In this document: in pieces, positions 8,973 through 15,953 of the stretch
Layout of the letters: every line of letters begins with the position of its first letter
Numbering within the stretch: the first letter of the stretch is position 1
Source: Rhodococcus sp. B7740
GTDB taxonomy: Bacteria; Actinomycetota; Actinomycetes; Mycobacteriales; Mycobacteriaceae
Direction: 5' to 3'
Assembly (NCBI RefSeq): GCF_000954115.1
Contig: NZ_CP010797.1
Location: 4,960,001-5,024,000 of the forward strand
Length of the DNA: 64,000 bases
Notes under the pieces: model-generated
Database searches by the model: none
What the model saw: only the letters and a program-made list of their open reading frames with translations
What the model was told of the DNA's origin: nothing
Made by a program: the position numbers and the translations under genes

Positions 8973-9407
8973 TCAGACCAGGGATGCGAGTCGTTGGATG
9001 GCGAAGCGATATCCGTCGATCCCGAGCCCGGCAATGACGCCGCTGGCGATGGGGGAGACGAAGGAGTGATGCCGAAATTCCTCGCGGGCATGCACGTTGG
9101 AAATGTGCACCTCGATGATCGGCACCTCCGGGATCACGAGCGCGTCGCGCAGCGCCACGGACGTATGCGTCAACCCGCCCGGATTGATGACGATGCCCGA
9201 CGCCACCCCGCGGGCCTCGTGGATCCAGTCGATGATCTGACCCTCGTGGTTGGACTGCTCGGCTCGGACGGTGAGACCGTGCTCGGCACCGGTCTTCTCG
9301 CACAGGGTGACGACGTCGGCGAGGGTGGCGTGGCCGTACACCTCGGGCTGCCTGGTTCCGAGCATGTTCAGATTCGGACCGTTGAGCACCAACACCTGCT
9401 TGGCCAC
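8973..9407 (-). CDS. aroQ: 3-dehydroquinate dehydratase, type II
   Basis: Protein of 144 residues, the normal size for type II dehydroquinase, which converts 3-dehydroquinate to 3-dehydroshikimate in the shikimate pathway. Motifs seen are [18 protein letters not shown] at the N-terminus (with the catalytic Tyr), [22 protein letters not shown] and [15 protein letters not shown] chose the GTG at 9407 because AAGGAG lies about eight bases upstream; a longer reading from 9470 adds 21 residues not expected in the family. The gene is divergent from an MFS transporter and does not sit with other aro genes here. Confidence 0.93.
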   Translation of the reverse strand: MAKQVLVLNGPNLNMLGTRQPEVYGHATLADVVTLCEKTGAEHGLTVRAEQSNHEGQIIDWIHEARGVASGIVINPGGLTHTSVALRDALVIPEVPIIEVHISNVHAREEFRHHSFVSPIASGVIAGLGIDGYRFAIQRLASLV

Positions 9408-9496
9408 GACGTCACTCCTTTTCCTGCTTCGGGTACTACCGAGTCCGATCATTTCACAGCGGGTTGACACAATCGTCCGGTGAAGGCAGTGACCGC

Positions 9497-10777
9497 GTGA
9501 GAACAGTGTGGGTGGTGTGGGGCATCGGTGTCTTCGCCTACATCGTCGGGGTGCTGCATCGGACGTCCTTCGGCGTCGCGGGCCTGAGTGCGGCCGATCG
9601 GTTCTCGGTGTCGCCGTCCTTGCTGTCGTCGTTCGTGGTGCTGCAGGTGGTCGTGTACGCGGGGATGCAGATCCCGGCCGGGGTACTGCTGGATCGCATC
9701 GGTTCGCGGAAGATGATCGCCGCGGGCGCGCTGATCATGGCGACGGCTCAGATCACGCTGGCGCTCACCGAATCGCTCCCCGTCGCCGTGGCCGCGCGAG
9801 CGTTCGTCGGCGTGGGCGATGCGCTCACCTTCATCTCGGTGCTGCGATTGGTGCCGCGCTGGTTCACGCCCCGGCGAGTACCGATCGTCTCGCAGCTGAC
9901 GGGTCTGCTGGGCCAGCTCGGCCAGGTGCTCTCGGCGGTCCCGTTCCTGATCCTGTTGAACGGACCCGGCTGGACGTTCGCGTTCGGCAGCGCAGCGGCG
10001 CTCGGGCTGCTTGCCCTGGTGCTGGTTCTCGCCCTCGTCCGAGATCGGCCCGACGACGGAGCTGCTCCCGTGTTCGAGCCGACGACGTTGCGACAGACCC
10101 TCGCCTCCATCGCCGAGGTGTGGCGACGGCCCGGCACGCGGCTCGGCTTCTTCTCGCACATGGGCACCCAGTTCTCGATCACGGTCTTCGCGTTGCTGTG
10201 GGGTGTGCCGTATCTGACGTCGGCGCAGGGCCTGTCGGCGTCGACGGCCGGAGCGTTGCTGACGGTGTCGGTGGCGGCCGCGGTGGTGTCGGGCATCGTG
10301 GTCGGGCTCCTCACCGGGCGTTACCCGATGCGGCGGTCGTGGCTGGTGCTGGCGATCATGATCAGCAACGCCGCGATGTGGGCCATCGTGCTGTCGCTTC
10401 CCGGGCCTGCGCCACTGTGGTTGCTGGTGCTGCTCGTGGTGGTGATCTCCGTGGGTGGTCCCGGTTCGGTGATCGGTTTCGACCTCGCCCGCACGTTCAA
10501 TCCGAGCGCCAACCTGGGGACGGCTCAGGGGATGGTGAACATCGGCGGCTTCCTGGCGTCACTGTTGGTGATCGCGGGGATCGGATGGATTCTCGACGCG
10601 ATGGGTGGCTACACGTTCGACAGCTTCCGGGTCGCATTGCTCGTGCAGTTCCCGGTGTGGATCATCGCGATCACCGGAGTTCTGCTCACGCGCCGCAAGA
10701 CCAGACGAGTGCTCGCGGCCGAGGGAATTCATCCGCACACGATGCGTGAGGTGCGGGACCGGATCCGGCGCAAATAA
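9497..10777 (+). CDS. MFS transporter
   Basis: Membrane protein of about 426 residues with roughly twelve hydrophobic segments. It has the MFS pattern DRIGSRKM in the first cytoplasmic loop (a form of motif A) and a similar basic loop after the sixth helix. Such proteins move small solutes by proton coupling; the substrate cannot be read. The GTG at 9497 has a GAAGG-type ribosome site before it and begins [18 protein letters not shown] at 9464 would add 11 residues but lacks such a site. The gene is divergent from aroQ with about 90 bases between starts, and 91 bases precede the next transporter, so it is probably a separate unit. Confidence 0.8.
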   Translation: MRTVWVVWGIGVFAYIVGVLHRTSFGVAGLSAADRFSVSPSLLSSFVVLQVVVYAGMQIPAGVLLDRIGSRKMIAAGALIMATAQITLALTESLPVAVAARAFVGVGDALTFISVLRLVPRWFTPRRVPIVSQLTGLLGQLGQVLSAVPFLILLNGPGWTFAFGSAAALGLLALVLVLALVRDRPDDGAAPVFEPTTLRQTLASIAEVWRRPGTRLGFFSHMGTQFSITVFALLWGVPYLTSAQGLSASTAGALLTVSVAAAVVSGIVVGLLTGRYPMRRSWLVLAIMISNAAMWAIVLSLPGPAPLWLLVLLVVVISVGGPGSVIGFDLARTFNPSANLGTAQGMVNIGGFLASLLVIAGIGWILDAMGGYTFDSFRVALLVQFPVWIIAITGVLLTRRKTRRVLAAEGIHPHTMREVRDRIRRK

Positions 10778-10811
10778 CTCTTTGCACCGACGGCATTCTG
10801 CGCGCATGCTG

Positions 10812-10837
10812 GTGTCCCAATATCGTTGTAGGACACA
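10812..10837. promoter_or_regulatory. Operator-like site before the DHA2 transporter
   Basis: The 91-base gap before the transporter holds GTGTCC (10812-10817) and its inverted copy GGACAC (10831-10836). Within this, GTTGTAGGACACA (10825-10837) resembles the perfect palindrome GTTGTTCGACAAC found at 13381-13393 upstream of the nearby tetR gene. A weak promoter could be formed by TTGCAC and CATGCT about 17 bases apart just upstream. Binding by the TetR protein at 12642 is inferred from the shared motif. Confidence 0.45.
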
Positions 10838-10868
10838 AACAAATGCTACGTAAAGGTGCGTCAAAGAG

Positions 10869-12563
10869 ATGGTAACCGAGCCTGAAGTGACCCCCGCGTC
10901 CGGCGAGTATTCGCATCGCGAGATCATGACGATTCTGTCGGGCCTGATGATGGGCATGTTCCTCGCGGCGCTCGATCAGACCATCGTCTCGACGTCTGTC
11001 CGCACCATCGCCGACGACCTCAACGGGTTCTCGGTGCTGGCCTGGGTCACCACGGCCTACCTCATCACCTCGACGGTCTCGACCCCGTTGTACGGCAAAC
11101 TCTCCGACCTCTACGGGCGCAAGCCGTTCTTCATGACGGCCATCTCGATCTTCGTCGTCGGATCGATGCTGTGCGGCATCGCGACGTCGATGTACGAGCT
11201 CGCCGCCTTCCGCGCCATCCAGGGCCTCGGTGCAGGCGGTCTGATGTCGATGGCGCTGGCGATCATCGGCGATATCGTGCCTCCGCGCGAACGTGCCAAG
11301 TACCAGGGCTACTTCCTGGCCGTGTTCGGCACGTCCAGCGTGCTCGGACCGGTCATCGGTGGCCTGCTCGCCGGGCAGTCGTCGATTCTCGGAATCACCG
11401 GCTGGCGTTGGGTTTTCTACATCAACGTCCCCCTCGGCATCATCGCGCTCGTGGTGGTGTGGCGAGTGCTCAATCTGCCGGTGTACCGCCGCGAGGCGCG
11501 CGTCGACTGTTGGGGCGCAGTGCTTCTCAGCGTCGGCCTGGTACCGCTGCTCATCATCGCCGAGCAGGGTCGCGTGTGGGGATGGAGCTCGCCGCGGGCC
11601 CTGCTGTGTTTCGGAATCGGCATCGTCGGCGTCATCGCGTTCGTGCTCGCCGAGATCAAGATGGGCGACGACGCCCTGATTCCCATGCGATTCTTCCGAA
11701 ACCCGTTGTTCTCGTTGTGTATTGCCGTCAGTGTCATCGCCGGTGCGGCCATGTTCGGTGGCATCTCGCTGCTGCCTCAGTATCTGCAGGTGGTCAAGGG
11801 ATCGTCGCCGACGCTGGCCGGCTACCAGACTCTGCCCCTCGTCGGTGCCCTGATGGTCGCGTCGATCGTCTCGGGTCGGATGATCTCGAAGACGGGACGC
11901 TACAAGATCTTTCCGATCGTCGGTACGGCACTGATGGCGCTCGCGATGTTCGTCTTCCACTACGTGCACGCCGATACCCCGCTGTGGCAGACGATGGTCG
12001 TCATGGGCGTGTTCGGCCTCGGGCTCGGTTCGATGATGCAGCCGCTGACCCTGGCCATCCAGAATGCGATGCCGCCCAAGGACATGGGTGTATCCACCTC
12101 TGCCGCAACGTTCTTCCGGCAGATCGGTGCGACGGTCGGCGTTGCCGTCTTCCTGTCGATGCTGTTCACCCAGCTCACCCCGAAGACGGGAGACGCGTTG
12201 ATCGCCGCCAGTTCGACCCCGGCATTCCAACAGGCAGTACAGAGCGCCGCCACGAGTTCCGATCCGCTCGAATCGGGTTTCGCTCGAGCCATCGCCTCGG
12301 GTGACGCCTCCGTCGCAGGCAGTGCACTGCAGGACAGCTCGTTCATTCAGAAGCTCGAACCGGCTCTGGCCGAGCCGTTCCGCATCGGGTTCTCCGACGC
12401 CATGGATTACGTGTTCCTGGCCGTGTCGATCCTGATGGTCCTCGGATTCGTACTGGTGCTCTTCCTCAAGGAGGTTCCGCTGCGCACGATGTCCGGCCTG
12501 GCCGCTGCGCAGCAGGAACGAGACGAAGAACGAGCGAACGAGGCAGGCACCGGACTGCTCTGA
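10869..12563 (+). CDS. DHA2-family MFS drug exporter (14 TM, EmrB/QacA type)
   Basis: Protein of 564 residues with about 14 hydrophobic segments. Family landmarks are LDQTIVSTSVRTIADDL in helix 1, the motif-A loop GKLSDLYGRKPFF, and the motif-C-like segment around SSVLGPVIGGLLAG in helix 5. It should export amphipathic drugs or lipids in exchange for protons. A soluble stretch of about 70 residues (ASSTPAFQQAV to EPFRIGF) lies before the last helix, as is common in this group. The ATG at 10869 follows AAAGG and AAAGAG. A TetR gene lies convergently 78 bases beyond the stop and shares an operator-like motif with the region before this gene. Confidence 0.85.
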   Translation: MVTEPEVTPASGEYSHREIMTILSGLMMGMFLAALDQTIVSTSVRTIADDLNGFSVLAWVTTAYLITSTVSTPLYGKLSDLYGRKPFFMTAISIFVVGSMLCGIATSMYELAAFRAIQGLGAGGLMSMALAIIGDIVPPRERAKYQGYFLAVFGTSSVLGPVIGGLLAGQSSILGITGWRWVFYINVPLGIIALVVVWRVLNLPVYRREARVDCWGAVLLSVGLVPLLIIAEQGRVWGWSSPRALLCFGIGIVGVIAFVLAEIKMGDDALIPMRFFRNPLFSLCIAVSVIAGAAMFGGISLLPQYLQVVKGSSPTLAGYQTLPLVGALMVASIVSGRMISKTGRYKIFPIVGTALMALAMFVFHYVHADTPLWQTMVVMGVFGLGLGSMMQPLTLAIQNAMPPKDMGVSTSAATFFRQIGATVGVAVFLSMLFTQLTPKTGDALIAASSTPAFQQAVQSAATSSDPLESGFARAIASGDASVAGSALQDSSFIQKLEPALAEPFRIGFSDAMDYVFLAVSILMVLGFVLVLFLKEVPLRTMSGLAAAQQERDEERANEAGTGLL

Positions 12564-12641
12564 TGGCGTGAAGTCCGATGCCGTGAATCCTGGGACCAGG
12601 TACGGCTCGGTCCGGTGCGGGCCCCGGGAGCGTCGATCCGC

Positions 12642-13322
12642 TCAGGTCGAAGGTGCGGTGATGCCTCGGAACAGCACGTCGAGACCCAACTCGAGTTCGA
12701 GGGCACCGTCGTACTCGGTGATCAGAGGTGGCAGCGTCGACAGCAGGGGAAATGTGTCGATGGGGAGTCGGCGCAGAGCGAGGCTGAGGCGGTCGCCGGT
12801 CTCGTCCGGGTTGGCGGTCGTTTCCTGGGTCTCGCTCAGTAGATGGCCGCGTAGGAAGGAGATCATCAGCCGATAGCTCGTCAGGGCCTCGGGCAGCGTG
12901 AATCCCGCGGTGGTCAGCAGAATCAGAATGTTCTCGAGTGAGGCCAGTGACCGGGGCGTGCCCAATCCCAGTGGAGTCGCCTGAGGGCAGGTGGTCAGCA
13001 GCACCGCCGCGTGTGGGTGTTGGAGGGCGAGCTCACGGTAGTGCCGCGCAAAAATTCTGAGCTGACGCTGCCAATCGGGGTCTGAGCCGTCGACGCAGAC
13101 GAGTGTGCCCAGTACCGAATCTGCGATGGCGTCGAGCAACGCCTGTTTGGTGGGCAGGTATCGGTAGACGGTCATCGGATCGCGATCGATCGATGCCGCG
13201 AGGCTCCGGATCGTCAGGCTGTCGAGGCCGGTTCGATCGACGATGCTCAGGGCGGCGGACACCACGTACTCGCGGTCGATCTTGATATTGGAGTGTGGGC
13301 CGGGTCGGTTCGTCGTGGACAT
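12642..13322 (-). CDS. TetR-family transcriptional regulator
   Basis: Protein of 226 residues. The N-terminal helix-turn-helix region is clear: VVSAALSIVDRTGLDSLTI, then RSLAASIDRDPMTVYRYLPTKQALLDAI, where the MTVYRY recognition helix and TKQALL match TetR proteins with the TetR_C_1-like tail. The ATG at 13322 is preceded by AGAGG; a longer reading to 13376 is unlikely. The C-terminal ligand domain has no recognisable specificity. It is convergent with the DHA2 exporter and probably represses both that gene and itself, judged from the shared GTTGTNNGACA motif before both. Confidence 0.85.
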   Translation of the reverse strand: MSTTNRPGPHSNIKIDREYVVSAALSIVDRTGLDSLTIRSLAASIDRDPMTVYRYLPTKQALLDAIADSVLGTLVCVDGSDPDWQRQLRIFARHYRELALQHPHAAVLLTTCPQATPLGLGTPRSLASLENILILLTTAGFTLPEALTSYRLMISFLRGHLLSETQETTANPDETGDRLSLALRRLPIDTFPLLSTLPPLITEYDGALELELGLDVLFRGITAPST

Positions 13323-13703
13323 CGGTAGGCAACCTCTCGAAAGCAGTGAACCGACCGGTAAGTAGGGGGCAAACAAACTTGTTGTTCGACAACACTTTTC
13401 GCTTGACTCATTATCCTACACATGGTGTGCTGTAGCTCTACACCGTAGAGATACGGGGAAACTCTTAGTTGCGGAGTGGGCACGAGCCTCCGCTGATCGC
13501 ATAGTTGTGTCACCTTGCCGAACTCCGTCGGCCGGTGACGTCATCGAATACGGAACCGCGATACCTCCACGCACTCGGATCGGTCCGGGGCGGCCGTTGA
13601 GCGTCGCGACATCAATTGCTGCGCAATCGAACTCGTCGGGGGATCGATTGCGCGGTTCACGAAGTCCGGCAACAAGTCCGCTTCGCCCAACCAGCAGAAC
13701 GGT
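13323..13703. other. Intergenic region between divergent tetR and the adhesin gene
   Basis: This 381-base gap has no convincing gene. Its left part holds the tetR promoter and the palindrome at 13381-13393; reading the minus strand, GATAAT near 13412-13417 could serve as a -10 element for tetR. The right part is the leader of the adhesin gene and contains an imperfect inverted repeat GTCACC (near 13507) with GGTGAC (near 13534). I compared it with the c-di-AMP and c-di-GMP riboswitch cores and did not find their conserved elements. Confidence 0.4.
13381..13393. promoter_or_regulatory. Perfect palindrome upstream of tetR, likely autoregulatory operator
   Basis: GTTGT-TCG-ACAAC is a perfect 13-base inverted repeat, 58 bases upstream of the tetR start codon and downstream of its probable -10 element. 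A related copy (GTTGTAGGACACA) lies before the DHA2 exporter at 10825-10837. TetR proteins typically bind such sites next to their own promoter, so it is a good candidate operator. Confidence 0.55.
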
Positions 13704-15170
13704 ATGCAATCCATGCCCGCTTCACAGCACACGTGCACGTCGACCCCCATCAGGCGCAGGGGCAGAACCCTCGTTCCGCTTGCCGGTTCGGTCGCTTTGG
13801 CCACCAGCGCACTCATGCTGATCAACGTCCCCGCAGCCGAGGCTCAACCCACCACCGTCGAACTCGGCACCGCGGAGAGTTATGCCGTTCTGGCCGGCTC
13901 CAAGATCACGAACACCGGCCCGTCGAGGATCGGCGGCAACGTCGGAGTGAGCCCAGGCGTCGGTGTCGAACCGTTCATCACCGGATTCCCACCGGGAGAG
14001 CTCACCAGTGGAGTTATCAACGACCGCAATTCGGTTGCAGCGCAGGCGAAAGCGGATCTGAGTACCGGATACGACGACGCCGCCGGTCGACCGGGAGCAA
14101 CCTCGACCGGAGTCGAACTCGGCGGACAGACATTGTTGGCCGGGTTGTACGGTTCGGGCACGTTCGGCCTGACCGGAACCCTCACACTCGACGCGCAGGG
14201 CAACTCCAACGCCGTGTTCATCTTCCAGGCGGCATCGACGCTGATCACGGCATCCGACAGCAGTGTCTCGCTGATCAACGGGGCCAACCCGTGCAACGTG
14301 TTCTGGCAGGTCGGAAGCTCGGCCACACTCGGCACCGGTACCGATTTCGTGGGCACGATCATGGCACGAGCGTCGATCACCGCGACCACGAATGCCGATG
14401 TGCAGGGACGGCTACTGGCTCTGGACGGAGCTGTCACCCTCGACTCGAACACGATCACCAACCCGGGTTGCGGAACCACCGAGCCGCCCGTGACCACCAC
14501 ACCTCCGATAACGACCACGCCTCCGGTGACCACGACATCTCCGGAGACCACCACGCCTCCGGTGACCACGACATCTCCGGAGACCACCACGCCGCCCGTG
14601 ACCACGACATCTCCGGAGACCACCACGCCTCCGGTGACCACGACATCTCCGGTGACCACCACGCCGCCCGTGACCACGACATCTCCGGGTGACGGTGGCG
14701 GTACGCCGGGTGACGGTGGCGGTACGCCGCCGATCGTCATCGAGGTGCCCCCGATTCCGGGTGTGCCGCCGGTGATCACCATCCCGCCGATCCCGGGTGT
14801 CCCGAACGTGCCGAACCAGCCGAACGTGCCGAATCAGCCCAACGTGCCGAATCAGCCCAACGTGCCGAATCAGCCGAACGTGCCGAATCAGCCGAACGTG
14901 CCGAATCAGCCGAACGTGCCGAATCAGCCGAACGTGCCGAATCAGCCCAACACGCCTGATCAGCCGATCACACCGGGTGGCCCGGATCAGCCGGGCACGT
15001 ACAACCCCGGTGGCCAGATCACACAGATCCCGAACGGTGGTGTCGACACCGGTGACGGCAGTACCGTGAACCGTTCGACTGCAACGTCGTTCGCTCCGAT
15101 GTGGACATTGCTGGCGGTACTCGCGGTCGGTGCTTTCTCTGCCTTGGCTCTGACTCGTCGTCGGAACTGA
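13704..15170 (+). CDS. DUF3494 (ice-binding-like) surface adhesin with Thr/Pro stalk
   Basis: Protein of 488 residues. A signal peptide (RRRGRTLVPLAGSVALAT then PAAEAQ) is followed by a DUF3494 domain at about 50-255, recognised from LGTAESYAVLAGSKITNTG, a GGNVGVSPG turn, FIFQAASTL, and the ending NCVF/VFWQVGSSATLGTG-type strand with VQGRLLALDGAVTLDSN. This beta-solenoid family includes ice-binding proteins and other surface adhesins. It is followed by a Thr/Pro stalk, an eight-copy NVPNQP repeat, the segment GGVDTGDGS, one membrane helix and the tail TRRRN. There is no LPxTG; GGVDTG may be the sorting motif for the sortase encoded three bases downstream. The Thr-rich stalk is a plausible O-mannosylation target for the next gene. 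Ice binding itself is not shown. Confidence 0.8.
   Translation: MQSMPASQHTCTSTPIRRRGRTLVPLAGSVALATSALMLINVPAAEAQPTTVELGTAESYAVLAGSKITNTGPSRIGGNVGVSPGVGVEPFITGFPPGELTSGVINDRNSVAAQAKADLSTGYDDAAGRPGATSTGVELGGQTLLAGLYGSGTFGLTGTLTLDAQGNSNAVFIFQAASTLITASDSSVSLINGANPCNVFWQVGSSATLGTGTDFVGTIMARASITATTNADVQGRLLALDGAVTLDSNTITNPGCGTTEPPVTTTPPITTTPPVTTTSPETTTPPVTTTSPETTTPPVTTTSPETTTPPVTTTSPVTTTPPVTTTSPGDGGGTPGDGGGTPPIVIEVPPIPGVPPVITIPPIPGVPNVPNQPNVPNQPNVPNQPNVPNQPNVPNQPNVPNQPNVPNQPNVPNQPNTPDQPITPGGPDQPGTYNPGGQITQIPNGGVDTGDGSTVNRSTATSFAPMWTLLAVLAVGAFSALALTRRRN
14490..14690 (+). repeat. Thr/Pro-rich coding tandem repeat (stalk of the adhesin)
   Basis: Imperfect tandem copies of a 36-base unit that encodes TTTPPVTTTSPE. 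About four to five copies are present, with alternation between cct-ccg and ccg-ccc codons showing that copies have diverged by silent changes. It forms an extended, glycosylatable spacer in the surface protein. Repeat number is likely to differ between strains. Confidence 0.85.
14805..14948 (+). repeat. Eight-copy 18-base repeat encoding NVPNQP
   Basis: Exactly eight in-frame copies of an 18-base unit (aac gtg ccg aay cag ccn), each giving NVPNQP, followed by degenerate copies NTPDQP and ITPGGPDQP. Unit length is a multiple of three, so gain or loss keeps the frame. It extends the wall-spanning part of the adhesin just before its C-terminal anchor. Confidence 0.9.
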
Positions 15171-15173
15171 TCG

Positions 15174-15851
15174 GTGAGACCTACCGTCGAGGTATCGGTA
15201 CATTCGGCCGAATCCGCCCGCACCACGACCCGTCATCGGGTCGTGGTGCGGGCGGTGGCAGCGGCGTTCCTGGTGCTGCTGTCGCTGGTTGCCGGCTGCG
15301 CAACGCCCTCGGATGCCGGCCCCGCGCAGAACGAGTCGATGCCCTCGGCTTCTGGTCCCGCCGTCGTCACGCCGTCGGGTGAGGTCGGTGCCGAATCGTC
15401 GTCGGCGCCCGGGTCCCCGCCTGCGCGCCTCGAGATCGGTGCGATCGGCGTCGACTCCGATGTGATGGGTCTGGGTCTGCGTCCGGACGGATCGATGGAG
15501 GTACCCGCGGGCGGTTTCCCCGCCGGTTGGTACACCGGGTCGCCGGTTCCGGGGCAGCTGGGACCGTCGATCGTTGCGGGGCATGTGGATTGGGGCGGCA
15601 GCCCCGGTGTCTTCTACCGGCTGCGCGATCTCGAACTGGGCGACGATGTCACCGTTGTCAGCCAGGACGGCGGCACGGTCCGGTTCGTCGTCAGCGCGGT
15701 GGAGCAGTATCCGAAGGATGCGTTTCCCACCGACAAGGTCTACGGAGACATCGACCACCCAGGCTTGCGCTTGATCACCTGTGGCGGCCAATTCGACTCG
15801 GATATCTCCAGTTACGACGACAACATCGTCGTGTACGCCGATCGCGTCTGA
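15174..15851 (+). CDS. Class E/F sortase, probable lipoprotein
   Basis: Protein of 225 residues starting at GTG three bases after the adhesin stop. A basic N-terminus and hydrophobic segment end in LSLVAGC, which fits a lipobox. The sortase domain has the catalytic histidine in IVAGHVDWGG, the cysteine in LRLITCGGQFD, and a C-terminal catalytic arginine probably in the final ADRV. The LITCGG form is usual for actinobacterial class F sortases. It should cleave a C-terminal sorting signal on the outside of the membrane and attach the protein to the envelope. The adjacent adhesin is the obvious substrate, and the pair look like one transcript. Confidence 0.85.
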   Translation: MRPTVEVSVHSAESARTTTRHRVVVRAVAAAFLVLLSLVAGCATPSDAGPAQNESMPSASGPAVVTPSGEVGAESSSAPGSPPARLEIGAIGVDSDVMGLGLRPDGSMEVPAGGFPAGWYTGSPVPGQLGPSIVAGHVDWGGSPGVFYRLRDLELGDDVTVVSQDGGTVRFVVSAVEQYPKDAFPTDKVYGDIDHPGLRLITCGGQFDSDISSYDDNIVVYADRV

Positions 15852-15953
15852 GCGAGCTCTCTCGCTCACAGCAAGTTCGCAGGCTGCTCCCAGCCCGGCC
15901 GACGGTCCATCGCACATTCTCGTAGTCGACAACTTCGACGAACAGGATCTGCG

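Noticed and set aside
13440-13703. c-di-AMP or c-di-GMP riboswitch in the adhesin leader
   Set aside because: Only a short imperfect inverted repeat is present; the conserved core sequences of either class are not found.
14805-14948. CRISPR-like tandem repeat
   Set aside because: Units are contiguous with no spacers, are multiples of three and encode NVPNQP in frame within a surface protein.
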